DNA of 64,000 nt from Amorphochlora amoebiformis. Its lineage: Eukaryota > Cercozoa > Chlorarachniophyceae. Each line of letters begins with the position of its first letter. Position 1 is the first letter of the stretch. The DNA lies in the NCBI GenBank assembly GCA_054601695.1, contig BAAHQB010000006.1, positions 868,001 to 932,000 on the forward strand. Reading direction: 5' to 3'. The translations under genes were made by a program, and so were the position numbers. Below are positions 1-19,785 of this stretch, piece by piece. The notes under the pieces were generated by a model, which saw nothing but the letters and a program-made list of their open reading frames with translations, was not told the DNA's origin and ran no database searches.

Positions 1-424
1 ATATTGTACACACACATATACATATATATATATATATATATATACATAAATATATATATCATGAAGGTATGCCATAAGACGTTGGAGGCGGAAAGTTGAT
101 AGGTCATTCTGATGACATGTGCAAATTACATGCACCAAAGCATTTGTATATCACAATGTGATCGTCAGTATCTTATACATGTAGAGAGGGAAATTGATTT
201 ATAAGTATACATGAGCGTGTGTATTTGAGAGATGTATTTTCGAAATACATTTCTCAAAGTATAAATATGCTGTATTATACACACATATATTATATATATA
301 ATATACATGTGTATATATTAATATGCAAGTATTATGTGCATATTCACAGTAATAATGCAATTATATATTATATAAATGTTGAAATATGCGCAACTATACA
401 TGTATATACATTCTAGGCACACAC

Positions 425-466
<42 letters not shown>

Positions 467-566
467 TATACATATGTATGTATGTATATATATGTAATAT
501 ATATATATATATATACTTGTACATAATATATATCACATGTTTTTAGTGTTATAATATACATCTTAG

Positions 567-668
567 AGTTTTGCGAGAAAAAAATGAGATTGACAACGTC
601 GTGTACAAGGTAGTCGTAAAGTGATATATGTATAATATATGTATATATATATATATATATATAAATAA

Positions 669-703
<35 letters not shown>

Positions 704-878
704 CATATATGTATATATATATGTGTACGAAAGTCTATATGCGTATCTAAATGTGATATACATACATATACAACAAGGATGGTAAGAATGTACATATATA
801 TATAGCAATTGTAGTCATACTTAAAATGATATACATGTATCTACATAATATATATATATATATATATAATGTATATAG

Positions 879-912
<34 letters not shown>

Positions 913-954
913 AGATATATATGTGTGTGTGTGCACATTTGTATGTACATAGAC

Positions 955-1000
<46 letters not shown>

Positions 1001-1049
1001 TGTGTGTGTATATATATAAAAATAATAATAATACTAATATATGTACATA

Positions 1050-1096
<47 letters not shown>

Positions 1097-1108
1097 ATAT
1101 ATATATAT

Positions 1109-1151
<43 letters not shown>

Positions 1152-1165
1152 ATTATATATATATT

Positions 1166-1234
<69 letters not shown>

Positions 1235-1465
1235 TGCGTATGTACGAACCGTTTGTGTGTATATCTGCATTGCACATGTGTACCAAAATCTAATACGTAT
1301 GTAAATAATATACATACAAGTAAATATACATGATTACGCACATGTACTAAGAGACTAATACATATGTTTATAATATACATACACAAATACACGAATGCAC
1401 ACATATGTAGAACCTTAGTGAATGCTGTGAAGTCTGTATCTGCGTCCTCATGGTGGAGAAAAATT

Positions 1466-1528
<63 letters not shown>

Positions 1529-1641
1529 ACATATATATATCAACATATATATATCAACATATATATATCAATATTATATAGATATATATATATATATGTC
1601 AATATATCTAAATATATATATACAAATATATATATATATAC

Positions 1642-1675
<34 letters not shown>

Positions 1676-1694
1676 ACATATATATATCAATATT

Positions 1695-1730
<36 letters not shown>

Positions 1731-1847
1731 AACCAAGCAAACAACAACCATACATACCTCTACTTTAAGAGGCTCCAACGACACATATGTATGATAGTAC
1801 ACGTATAATATCTATCTTAGATTACATACTATATACAGAAATATATA

Positions 1848-1930
<83 letters not shown>

Positions 1931-2103
1931 ATTTAAATATATCGATCGTACATGTATGGGTGTATCTATAAAAAGAACACTTACGAAAATTAAACAGGCA
2001 CGTGTTAACATTTGAGAGGAAAGAAGACACTGCGGATTTCCTTCGAGAGGTAGTTAGAATCTGTCATCGGGAGGCCCTTGTCATGAAATACAAGTCCATT
2101 TAG
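567..2103 (+). CDS. 3' end of an unrecognised multi-exon gene
   Basis: Four exon candidates on the plus strand: 567-609, 1411-1466, 1770-1788 and a terminal exon 1998-2103 ending in TAG. Each has an AG acceptor; the first three have GT donors (aag|gtagtc, attg|gtatat, atat|gtatga). The last three join in frame (phases 1, 2) and read ...[16 protein letters not shown], then [19 protein letters not shown] and ...[12 protein letters not shown]. The 567-609 exon ([14 protein letters not shown]) ends in phase 0, so at least one exon between it and 1411 is missing from this model. The charged C-terminal segment is soluble and helix-like. I do not recognise the family. Introns are TA-rich like those of the better supported genes. 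A further small exon at 79-102 is possible in phase, but its upstream acceptor context is poor. The rest of the gene lies left of the window. The terminal exon is the best supported part. Confidence 0.5.
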
Positions 2104-3400
2104 ATAACGGATTAAGCTTATTTGTATAGTAACTAGAGCAAGTTGGATTCAAGATTTTTTTTGATCCAACATAATACTTTCGATATTCTAGATATTAGCA
2201 AGATTAGCTCTAATCTGTCTAAATCTAGTAAATATATCTAATCCCAGCAAGTGATACTAGTAATGCCCTGATATTGTCTGATATCCACAGTCTAGACAGT
2301 CTAGACAGTTGGGAAAGTTATTGTGTATTGTTGTGAATCTCACACTCCCACCCAATGTGAACTTCACACTGGAAAGGATGGAAACATTGACACATAGTAC
2401 GTGTAGGTGTAAAATACGGAATGAGTATCAATATCTAGAATATGTTAGTACGTATGTACTAGATGTACGTACGGTATGTACGTATGAGGTACCTAGGTAC
2501 GCATGGTGCGTATGTTGGTAAGTTTGATACGTATGTCAGTAATATTATAGTACGCATGTGCGCATGTTGGTGCGTGCGTAGGTTATAGTTTGTCCGCATG
2601 CAGTCACGATGCAGATACGCATGATGATACGTATAGGTGTATGTCGCACATATGTTGTAGTAGTTAAGTGGACTGTATCTAGTATATTGTCTCATTATCG
2701 TTGTTAGTCAATTCCGAAGATGAGTACGCATGCAGTCATGATGCTGATACGCATGATGATACGTACAGTCTAGACAGTTGTATGTCGCACATATGTTGTA
2801 GTAGTTAAGTGGACTGTATCTAGTATAATTATTGTCTCATTATCGTTGTTTGTATTCCGAAGATGAGTTAGTCGAGAAAAATCAGCGACTCGCGATGCTA
2901 CGAAGTCAATCTAGTCAATAGGGTTGATGTCTTTCTGGTCTTTGGTGAAAACGTCGGCAAGTTGTTCTGTCGAATGACTAGGACTAGTACTAGTAGTAGA
3001 TGACTCTGAATTTAATATCTAGAGTATGCATGTAGCGTGTAGATTGAAACTGGCAGATATGTGTAGAAATTTATAACTAGCATAAGTCTAGCAAATGTAG
3101 ATATACTAGATATATCTAGATATATATTAGATCTAGTAAATGTTCTATACTCCAGATACTAGACATACTTCTAGATACTTGGATACTAACCAGATTTATC
3201 TGTTTATCTCCGACGGTATCTATCTACTAGATCTAATCAACTTATTTTTTTGCTACCTAGATTAAATAGATTAATCGACTGTAATGATTACTTGTGCGGG
3301 TCAGTGTAATATTTTAATTAGAAAATTCAATTTGTAAATGCATGCTGCATAGTCAAGGCTTAGGTCTCTTAACTGGATAGTGCATGATCTGATAATATTG
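2104..3400. repeat. CTAGA-rich cryptically repetitive DNA
   Basis: About 1.3 kb with little TA tract but very many short CTAG-containing words (tctagaca, ctagatat, actagtag) and degenerate internal repeats. One block, 'tacgcatgatgatacgta...gttgtagtagttaagtggactgtatctagta', occurs near 2615-2690 and again near 2746-2826. The same sequence class returns at 19.8-20.3 kb and 55.8-56.5 kb. Open stretches at about 2310-2405 on both strands look weakly protein-like, but I could not chain them to other exons. No gene is called here. Confidence 0.6.
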
Positions 3401-3412
3401 TGAATTCTCTCT

Positions 3413-3477
<65 letters not shown>

Positions 3478-4299
3478 ATGATGCATATACATGACGTTAC
3501 AAAAACACAATAAATTGTGCGATATCACATTATCAATATATCTAGTATATATATATATATATATATAATATACATATTAATATAATTATATATATTATTA
3601 TATTTACATACATGTTATATATACATACATATATATATATTATATATATATATATATATATTACATGTGACATATAGCGTGTAATGCATGCATATTTTCC
3701 AAACATTAGATGTGAGACTATAGACGAGAGAATATGTAAATTAGATGTGAGACTACACACGAGAGAATATGTATAGCGAGAGAGAAGTTAAATGACACAC
3801 AAAATTCAATATTATCTTGAGGGCTCCATCCCCGCCCACAAGCGTGACGACCACCCATTATCTTGTCGCCCCCGAATAATATTATTATACACTATTACAA
3901 TGTGGGCGCATTGAAACATATCAATCAATAATGGTTTTTTATGACTATATTTCTTAGAGAGCATCACTGCATATTAAAATAGTATATATATGTGTGTCCG
4001 TAATGTATAGCATGCATGGTTAGTGATGGGAGAATGTGTAGGTTAGCATAGGTCGATTGGGTGGAACGTGCTTATACATTATGTATATATATATATACAC
4101 ATATATTACATATAATATACATGTACATATAATATATAACATATGGGGTTGGTATTGAGGTTAGAAGGCATCCATATGTGTATTTGAATCGTATTTCTTA
4201 ATTTGTATTTCTTCGTATATATACACATGTGAGAATGTATAAATGTATATATATATTTATATATATATATATATATATAATATATATATATATATATAA

Positions 4300-4345
<46 letters not shown>

Positions 4346-4833
4346 TTTCAGGACATTCATGTGTGTATCCCCTATGGCCCATAAACATCTACCTACATAT
4401 GAAAACACATATATATATATATACATATATATATATATGTATATATATAATTATATATTTATATGTATAATGTATGTTAACACACAACCCTACAATAAAT
4501 ATGTATATGAGATACACAATACACAACATATATGTGGTTACGGTGCCCAATTCACACCTAATATACACGTAAGGCTCTTAAAATACATAATAAAAAATAT
4601 ACATTGTTGTGTAATATACAAGTCTATGTCGCGTACTCTCTTAGATATATATATATATATATATATGTAAATATAATATAAATAAATGTATAAATGTAAT
4701 ATCTATGTGTTTACCCCTTTTGGTGCGTGCCCCATACACACATCTACATATTCAAGTTCAAAGTGTATACATATTCAAATTCACAAATTCTTGAACATGT
4801 AAATCTATATATATATATATATATATATATCCC

Positions 4834-4878
<45 letters not shown>

Positions 4879-5019
4879 GTTTCAATCCCTGTCTCTCTTC
4901 TCCGCTTCTATCCCTCTCTCTCTCTCTCTCTTCACCTCCCTATCTTTCGATATCTATCTCTCCCTCCACTATCTCTATTCTTTCTCTCTCTCTCTCTCTT
5001 CCTATCTCTCTCTCTCTCG

Positions 5020-5059
<40 letters not shown>

Positions 5060-5358
5060 CAAATATATGTATATTGTATATACACATATGTATATACATC
5101 ATATATATATAATATATATATATATATGTTATGTATATACACTAATTTATACAATAATACATCCAATATATATATCATGCATATATATATATATATATAT
5201 ATATATGTCAAAATATACATATATATATATTACACTATATACATATACACATATATATATACATATATATATATATACATATATTACACATTCATCCACA
5301 TATATATATATATATATACACACACACATACATATATATATGTATGTATATGTATATG

Positions 5359-5390
<32 letters not shown>

Positions 5391-5541
5391 CTACACTCTC
5401 ATCCGCATATAGATACACACACACACACAAACATACACACACAAACATATATATATATATATATGTATATATAATATATATTATATTTAAGCATAAGTGT
5501 GTATATTTATATTGTGATAAGCCGGAAAGGGCAAAGGTAGG

Positions 5542-5600
<59 letters not shown>

Positions 5601-5687
5601 TATATACAATCTATATGAATAATTTAGATACATATTTAGATACCTATTTTAGATCACACACCCATACAGATTCACACACAAATACAG

Positions 5688-5719
<32 letters not shown>

Positions 5720-5745
5720 TTATATATAATTGGTAAAGAAAGGAT
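3400..5745. repeat. TA/CT microsatellite field with short repeat modules
   Basis: Alternating (TA)n tracts, a CT run at 3411-3450 and a larger pyrimidine tract at 4833-5025 (CTCTCTCT with tcttctcc interruptions). Fragments of a dispersed module containing 'ctatgtcgcgtactc' and 'catctacatat' lie near 4350-4400, 4620-4640 and 4700-4800. A short GC-richer patch at 3815-3880 (ccatccccgcccac, cgcccccg) carries no ORF that I can support. No gene seen. Confidence 0.6.
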
Positions 5746-6348
5746 TGTAGCAACGGTTAGGCTTATAGTTAAGGTTAGGATTTGGGTAAGGTTGGAGTGT
5801 ATCAAGAGTGTAGCTGTGGTTAGGCTTATGATTACGCTTAGGCTTACGAATTGAGTAAGGTTACAGTAGCAATGGATAGGGTTATGGTTAGGCTTAGGCT
5901 TAGGCTTTGGGTTAGAGTAGCAATGGTTAGGCTTATGGTTAGGCTTATCTCAGCCATTCGCCTGATATACGGTTTTTATGCATTAATTTTTACACGCATG
6001 TGTACATATGCATGTATCATACATATGCGTGTAACATAAAGAGAAGTATGAATGAATATTGTTTCTGTGTGATAATTTTTATATAGGCTTTGGGTTAGGT
6101 TAGAGTAGCAATGATTAGGGTTATGGTAAGGCATATTAAGCTTACGGTTAGGCTTATAGTTAGGCTTAGGTTTTGGTTTAGGCTAGAGTAGCAATGGTTA
6201 GGCTTATGGTTAGGTTTAGGCTTAGGCTTTGGGTTAGGTTAGCGCAGCAATGGTTAGAATTATGATTAGGCTTAGGCTTTGTATATATGTATATATATGT
6301 GTGTATATATATATATATATATTTATATGATATCTATATCACATCTAT

Positions 6349-6421
<73 letters not shown>

Positions 6422-6953
6422 TATGTATATGTGTATGTATATATGTATATACACATATACATATAGTACATATATACATATATACATATACATATATATG
6501 TATATGTGTGTGTGTGTGTAGCAACGATGAGACTTATGGTTAGGCTTAGGCTTTGGGTTAGGTTAGAGTAGCAATGGTTAGGCTTATGGTTAGGTTTAGG
6601 CTTAGGCCTTGGGTTAGGTTAGCGCAGCAATGGTTAGAATTATGATTAGGCTTAGGCTTTGTGTTAGCAACGATGAGACTTATGGTTAGGCTTAGGCTTT
6701 GGGTTTGGTTAGAGTAGCAATGGTTAGGCTTATGGTTAGGCTTATGGTTAGGCTTAGGCTTGGATTTGGGCTTAGGCTTTGGGTTATAGGTTAGAGCAGC
6801 AATGGTTCGGGTTATGGTTAGACTTCGGCATTGGATTAGCAATGATTATGGTTATGGTTAGGCTTAGGCTTTGGTTTAGGTTTAAGTACCAATGGTTAGG
6901 GTTATGGTTAGGCTTAGGCTTTGGGTTAGGTTAGAGTAGCAATGGTTAGACGG

Positions 6954-6995
<42 letters not shown>

Positions 6996-7106
6996 ATATA
7001 TATATATATATATGTATATAGTATGTGTGTATATGCATGTATATGTATACGGTCAAGTGGGATAGATACACGTAGATATGCATGACCATGTGTTTTTATG
7101 TATATA

Positions 7107-7144
<38 letters not shown>

Positions 7145-7236
7145 ATATATGTATATAGTATGTGTGTATATGCATGTATATTTATACGGTCGAGATAGAT
7201 ACACGTAGATATGCATGACATGTGTTTTTATGTACA

Positions 7237-7276
<40 letters not shown>

Positions 7277-7353
7277 ACGTATAGTTGTGTAGTACACGCT
7301 GTGGAGTTGATGCATTATATACAGTTGTGTAGTACACGCTGTGGAGTTGATGC

Positions 7354-7410
<57 letters not shown>

Positions 7411-7769
7411 GGTTATGGTTAGGCATATTTAGGCTTATGAGGCTTAGGATTGGCTTTGGCTAGGCTTTGGGTCAGGTTAGAGCAGCATTTGTTAGGGTTA
7501 TGGTTAGGTTTGGCATTGGGTTAGCATTGATTAGACCTATGGTTAGGCTTAGGATTTGGGTTAGATTAAAGTAGCAATGGTTAGGCTTATGGTTAAGCTT
7601 AGGCTTTGGGTTAGGTTAAAGTAGCATAGTTAGGGATATGGTTAGGCTTAGGGTTTGGGTTAGGTAGCAATGGTTAGACAGATATATATATATATATATA
7701 TACATCTATGTATCATATATATATATATATATACATCCATGTATCATATATATATATATATATATATGT

Positions 7770-7827
<58 letters not shown>

Positions 7828-8578
7828 TATGTGTGTATATGCATGTATATATTTACGGTCAAGTGAGATAGATATGCATATATACAAGTAGATACGCATA
7901 ACATATGTTTTTATGCATGTATAATATATTATATATATATATGCATATGTATGTATAGTTGTGTATGGAGTACGCGCTGTGGAGTTAATGTATTATACAT
8001 ATATATAGGGTTATGGTTAGGCATATTAAGCTTATAGTTAGGCTTATGGTTAGGCTTAGGCTTTGGGTTAAGTTAGAGTAGCAATGGTTAGGGTTATGGT
8101 TAGGCTTAAGCCTAGGCTTTGGGTTAGGTGGCTTTGGGTTAGGCTGGAGCAGCAATGGTTAGACTAATGGTCAGGCTTAGGCTTAGGCTTTGGGTTAGGT
8201 TAGAGCAGCAATGGTTATACTTAGGCTCAGGCTTTGGGTTAGCAACGATTAGACATATGGTTAGGCTTAGACATTGGGTTAGATTTGAGTAGCAATGATT
8301 AGATTTATGCTTTATGCTTTGGATTAGGTTAGAGTAGCAATGGTTGGGCTTAGTTGGGCTTAGGCTTTGGGCTAGGTTAGAGCAGCAATGGTTAGGGTTT
8401 GGTTAGGCTTAGGCGTTGGGTTAGCAATGATTAGACCTATGGTTAGACTTAGGCTTTGGGTTAGGTTAAGAGTAGCAAAAGTAAGGGCTAGGCTTAGGCT
8501 TTGGGTTAGATTAGAGTAGCAATGGTTAGGGTTTTGGTTAGGCTTAGACTTTGGGTTAGGTTAAAGAGTAGCAAGGGT

Positions 8579-8585
<7 letters not shown>
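5745..8585 (+). repeat. ttaggc minisatellite array, about 50-bp unit
   Basis: Degenerate tandem units built around 'ggttaggcttaggctttggg' followed by 'ttaggttagagtagcaat' and 'ggttaggcttatggttaggc', repeated throughout and interrupted by TA tracts at about 6270-6510, 6960-7400, 7680-7830 and 8580-8700. The G-rich strand is the plus strand across the array. The unit resembles degenerate TTAGGG telomere repeat but is longer and carries a fixed 'agagtagcaatgg' element. Apparent ORFs on either strand are repeat translations rich in Asn, Pro and Lys. Confidence 0.85.
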
Positions 8586-8610
<25 letters not shown>

Positions 8611-8690
8611 GTATGTGTATATTCATGTACATGTTTACGGTCGAGATAGATATGCATATGTATACATATCATGTTTATATATATATATAT
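7018..8690 (+). repeat. Four copies of a roughly 90-bp module between TA tracts
   Basis: A module beginning 'gtatgtgtgtatatgcatg' and continuing through 'cggtcaag...gatagatacacgtag' to 'catgtgtttttatgta' occurs at about 7018-7103, 7158-7235, 7826-7925 and, truncated, 8608-8680. A second module, 'gttgtgtagtacacgctgtg' plus 'gagttgatgcattata', lies directly after it at about 7280-7320 and 7321-7360 in tandem, then at 7957-8000 and, truncated, 8698-8730. TA tracts flank each copy. The module order suggests segmental duplication together with the surrounding minisatellite. Confidence 0.75.
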
Positions 8691-8864
8691 ATATATATAA
8701 TACTGTGGAGTTAATGTATTATACACGTGCATTTGCATGTAAACTTGTATAAGAGAGGATACGTCATAGCTGTAGTGTAGTATATATGTGTATGTAGTGA
8801 GGTTATCTACAGATATAAATATATGCATATGCATATATATTTATATCTGAAGTTATAATCGGGG

Positions 8865-9420
8865 CATCCTAAACCCCAAACTAAAGTACACAGCGTAACC
8901 CAAGCCTAATCCATCTACCTCTACCGACAACTTGATCCTAACACTTTAACCCAAACTCTAACCTTCACCCTAACGCAAGCTGGCGTTAGGCTAACCTTAA
9001 TCCAAACCCTAGCCCTCACCCCAAACCTAACTCCCCAACACAACGCTAGCATTACGGTTAAATCTAATGCTAATGAATTATAATACAACCATCTCACCCT
9101 CTAATTAATTATTCGGCCCTACTTTTGGTCTTTTCTCGTCCTAATACAATATATATATTTGCACACACACACATATATATATATATATAATATGTGTATA
9201 TATGTGTATATAGATATGTATATATGTGCACATATATATATATATATATAAACATCATTACCCCTACCCCTGATAATTCTAGGCGCACCCCCAACTGCAA
9301 GCTAATCTCTATGATTGAGATATTCTCAAACCAAAAACAAACCCAAGCCTAAACCCAAGCCTAACCTTAAGCCTAACCATTGCTACACTAACCAACCTTA
9401 CCCAAAGCCTAAACGTATGT
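8865..9420 (-). repeat. Inverted copy of the ttaggc minisatellite and degenerate CCCTAA sequence
   Basis: The C-rich strand now lies on plus: 'cctaaccttaatccaaaccc' style sequence at 8865-9110, and at 9330-9412 a stretch whose reverse complement matches the 5.75-8.58 kb unit, including 'gtagcaatggttaggctta'. The interval 9120-9300 is TA with a short non-repetitive patch. No gene seen. Confidence 0.7.
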
Positions 9421-10264
9421 GTATTTAAATATACATATACATATATAGAAGGAGTAGGGCAAGAGTTCAAGGTTACAGCTGTTAGTAGAGGGACAGAGGG
9501 AAAGAGGTAGTCAGGTTAGGTTAAGGTTCAGAGTTTAGAGTATCTCTTCATATAACAGAGGTAGATTTTTTACACTAGGGGCTAGGCTAAATTTAAGGGT
9601 AGGTTTAGGTTAGAGGGAGAAGGAGAATCAGTTAAGTTTATACACATGTGTGTGTGTGTGTATCATGTTTGTGTATGTTTACAAATGTGTAAATATATAA
9701 AATAATTTTTTTTTTCTCCCTCTCTCTACACACATGTATGTGTATATATGTATATAAACACATGTACAAATGTACAACACATACATCATGGTGTTTGTAC
9801 TCCTATGGCGCATACGTAGCATATTTTAATGTATCCATACAATTTATGAATGATTATTTATATATACATACATACACATCTATATTGCGTATCCCTATAA
9901 ACGCATATCCATATCTATTTAAAATGTATTTGTATTTATATATAATTTTATATATATACACATATACATATACATATATATATATATATACATACATATA
10001 TATATATGCATACATTACATCGTGTGTCTGGCTCCATGTCGCGTACCCCCATACACATCCCCATATACATGTGCATAACTATTTGATTTATATAATATTA
10101 ACCATATAAATCATGTATACATATCTATATATATATATATATATATAATATATATATATATATGTGTGCTGCATGTATGATTATATATTCAAAAGTTTCT
10201 CTCTCTCTCTCGCTCTCTCTCTCTCTCGTTTTCTCTCTCTTATCCATATATATAAGAGAGAGAG

Positions 10265-10299
<35 letters not shown>

Positions 10300-10574
10300 G
10301 AGAGAGTATTGGATTTCTGTATACATAACATCTTTGTGCCTAATTCTATGTCGCGTACTCGATGCACATCTACATATACATACGCATTTCTTTCTATTGA
10401 TATGTTATTGATCCTACACCCTGTACATACAACTGTAATATATCTATATATACATATATATATATATATGTATATGTATGTATATATATATATATGCATA
10501 CAAATAGTATAAACAGACATCACATACATACATATATATATATAATATATATATATATGTGTGTGTATGTGTAC

Positions 10575-10610
<36 letters not shown>

Positions 10611-10670
10611 GTACAATATATATATATATATATGTTATAATTATATAATATATAATATATATAATATATA

Positions 10671-10711
<41 letters not shown>

Positions 10712-10762
10712 CATATATATTGTATATATATATATATATATATATGTGGTATATTATATATA

Positions 10763-10795
<33 letters not shown>

Positions 10796-11108
10796 TATGT
10801 ATTATATATATTATATATGTAATATATACATGTATATATTTACATATATATATATATATATATTATTTTATATAAATATATATATATATATGTCTGTGTG
10901 TGTATGTGTGTGCATGTATGTTCATTATATGTTCATAAATTTATATAAAGTCATATATATGTATATAGATATAGATATATGGTGTTTTTTATACAGAACA
11001 TATGTGTGCCTAACTCTGTGTCGCGTACTCCATACACATCTACATATACAAGTGCAAATCTTTTTAATTTGATATATTATTGCCTAAACATACATACTAC
11101 GCACATCC

Positions 11109-11144
<36 letters not shown>

Positions 11145-11349
11145 CGTATGCAATTAGGAGAGTTTAGAGATGTCAGTGTTAGAAAAGTCAGGCTTGTCAG
11201 GTTAGATCTTAGGGTTTAGTGTATCTCTTACATTCTTATATAAGGGAGGGATGTAGGGCTTTAGTTTAGGGGAAATTGGCTTTACAGCTTGGGTTAGGTT
11301 AGAATTAATGGTAGCACTATTTGTCTAACATAAATATATTTCTACATAT

Positions 11350-11445
<96 letters not shown>

Positions 11446-11447
11446 TA

Positions 11448-11479
<32 letters not shown>

Positions 11480-11583
11480 ATGTATATATTAAACACTTAC
11501 AATAATTACATTAATTGATTATGTGAATGTATAAGAGTTAAGAGAAGTGAGGAGGGTCACGTAAAGGTGTTGATGTAGAAATG

Positions 11584-11615
<32 letters not shown>

Positions 11616-12113
11616 TGATATAAATCTGTATGTAAGAGGGTGAAAGAATGAAAAAGTCTCGGAAAAGGGATGTTGTAGTGTATATATATATATATACAAA
11701 CATATTAGACATGTACATAAAATATAATATATACTATATATATATACTTTATAATATATATATATGTATATGTATATAATATATATGAATAATACATCCA
11801 TGTAAAGATATATATGTATACAAATTGGTAGATATGTATACATAATATAGTAGAGAAATATTTGTATTGCTATTATGTTTATAATGTATATAATTACATT
11901 ATTAATAAGTATATATATATATATATATTGAGTATATATATATATATATTTCTACGTTTTTTATATATTTATTTTTTATATATTTATTTAGACAGACATA
12001 CATCATACACACATATATTTTCAATTATATATACATATATATAATATATATATATATATAATTGATATGGATATCATATAAATGTGTGTTTGCTGAATTA
12101 TTACGAGAGGAAG

Positions 12114-12154
<41 letters not shown>

Positions 12155-12652
12155 GGCACACACATAAGATTGCACACGATACATTCACGATGCATAACGT
12201 GTGCATGATTCATCCCGGGGAAGAAAAAGAGGTTAGAGACAAGGAGGATTACTTTTAGAACTGGTTTTATTTATGTAGATACACAGATATAAAACATTTA
12301 TTACAGGTATATATTAAAATGAGATATACATGCTTATACATCTAATCACAAATTTTCATACAGAAGGATATACATCATTTTTTATTGTGTACCTATATTG
12401 TATATTGTGCATGGAATACATTTCTCAGTATTGTCTTCCTCTCTGCTCTCTAATGTTCATTCACGTGTCACATACATACATACATTTACATATATGTATG
12501 TATACATTTCATACCTATCCAGTGTAAAAGCATGGTTGTATACATATGTAAATTTTATATATATAAATTATATGTTGTATATGTGGTGTATGTGTATGCA
12601 CACCATACACACAGGACGAACACACGTGCACAGGCACATATCACATGAAGCT

Positions 12653-12683
<31 letters not shown>

Positions 12684-12894
12684 GTTACATGTATGCATGC
12701 ATATATCACATACGAAATTTACGTATTAATATATATATATATATATATATAACTTGTACTTAACGTTTTTTTGGATTTATTGTACCATACATCGTTAGGG
12801 CATATCGAGTACGTATTAACGTTAAACGTGCAATAAACCGATGATTCGAGTATGACTTCATCATATTCTTAAATAAAGCTATCTGCATTTATGA

Positions 12895-12971
<77 letters not shown>

Positions 12972-13010
12972 CACACATATACATATATTCATGTATCTTC
13001 ATACATATTC

Positions 13011-13049
<39 letters not shown>

Positions 13050-13099
13050 GGATATTGTAAATGTTATGTATCATCACACATATATAATATGAAAAAAAC

Positions 13100-13131
<32 letters not shown>

Positions 13132-13293
13132 ATATATATATACATTTGGATATGCAAATGTTATGTATTATACTACAGGTGTGTACGTGTGGATGATTAC
13201 TCGAATGTTAGTCTCGATAATACAAAAATGCACAAAAGTATATGTGTATATTACATGTGTAATGATTGTACATAAATGCATATATTTATTTAC

Positions 13294-13346
<53 letters not shown>

Positions 13347-13560
13347 TGTATATTATATATGTACATACATATTTGAATTTAAAATGTTACATTAAATTTA
13401 CTGTATTTAACTCACATTTAGATATGTCGGTGAACATGCACGAAAACACATTCACACACATCTCGATACAACACAAACCCACACATGTATATGTATACAT
13501 ACACATATACATACCACATATACATACCACAGTATGCACACCACAGTATACACATTGAAA
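9420..13560. repeat. TA-rich spacer with dispersed 90-bp modules
   Basis: Mostly TA tracts; 11349-11440 is one of the longer runs. A dispersed module, 'tgtgcctaa.tctatgtcgcg' then 'tactc.atacacatctacat', occurs at about 10013-10095, 10335-10420 and 10995-11085, with a more diverged relative at 9785-9880. Degenerate ttagg sequence lies at 9440-9640 and 11155-11330. Less repetitive patches at 12160-12530 and 12760-12890 show no exon I can chain. The latter contains two AATAAA hexamers (12831-12836 and 12872-12877), but no gene is called. Confidence 0.55.
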
Positions 13561-14540
13561 ATATATGTATCCAAACAGACAAAAGTTTAAAACTCCCAAC
13601 CCACGCGTAAAAAAGAAATTTCCAAACCTTAGAAACTAGTCCACCACCATTCCCTCCTTATCCGGCCCTATTTTGCTCCAGTACCCTCGCTATTTGTTCA
13701 GCTACTCTCTTCCAAAAGCCTATAACCCCTCGCTGTAGTACAGCATCTCCATATCCCTATCGTCCCTGGCGTCCTAGGCCCAACCCTTCTCTAATCCCTG
13801 ACGCGGCTCAATCACTCCCGACGGCCTCCTAAACGCAAAGGGAAGGCGTGTTAGAAACGTGATGGTGGAAGTGTCAAGTTTACCGGAAGCAGCGATGGCC
13901 CAGGTCCGAACGCTCCGTCCGAACGCTTCGTCCGAAACTTTGCAGTGTCACACAGTCCGACGCGCAAAAAAGGGGAAGAAACGCAGCGAAACATTTAAAC
14001 ACACGAGGAGCATGGGTACTAACCGCGCCATCGAGAAGCAGGAGCATCACACCAGCGCTATGTCAGGATATCACCGGGAATCTAAGCTAAAAACCGGTCT
14101 GGCACCCGTGAATCATCTCTCGACTTGTGTGTTCACCCTTTTTTTTTAAGTAGCACACCTCACCAATGAATCAAAAAAAACAATACAACGCTGGCGAACG
14201 GCTATACATGGTAAGCTTGAGACAAGGTCTAGGATAAGCAAGGCTGGGCCAAACGGGACGCACGATGCCCCCTTCCCCGATGGTTTATGCTTCCTCGCGT
14301 CCTCTTCCTCGGGTTACCGTTATTCCGAACAATCCTCGAATCTTCCTGACGATTCCACGATTTTTAATCTAAATTTAATTAATACGGGTACTGACGGGCT
14401 ATTGCCGTTACCGCCGGTTTAGGCCGCCGAAATATCACCTAATAAAATCCAGGTCGTGTGATAATTCCTCGGGTCACGTTGCAATGGCGGGAAGTTGGCG
14501 CGACTAGCCTGTTACCAAGTGCTGTATCACAAGCCTCACC
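13560..14540. promoter_or_regulatory. GC-richer upstream region of the FSH1-type hydrolase gene
   Basis: About 1 kb of non-repetitive sequence much richer in GC than its surroundings, ending at the hydrolase start codon. It holds CpG dinucleotides and an E2F-like 'gcgggaagttggcgcg' at about 14486-14502. A 96-codon plus-strand ORF at 13859-14149 has no recognisable domain. On the minus strand a short ATG reading frame from 14031 begins with a hydrophobic stretch and could be the first exon of a divergent gene, but I found no exon to join to it. Probably promoter and 5' untranslated sequence. Confidence 0.45.

Positions 14541-19785
<5,245 letters not shown>

Noticed and set aside
13884-14031. 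Possible minus-strand first exon with a signal-peptide-like start from 14031
   Set aside because: The frame meets TGA after 28 codons, the only earlier donor is weak, and I found no downstream exon.
13859-14149. 96-codon plus-strand ORF in the GC-richer region
   Set aside because: No recognisable domain and no exon to join. GC-rich sequence opens frames by chance. Kept only as part of the upstream region.
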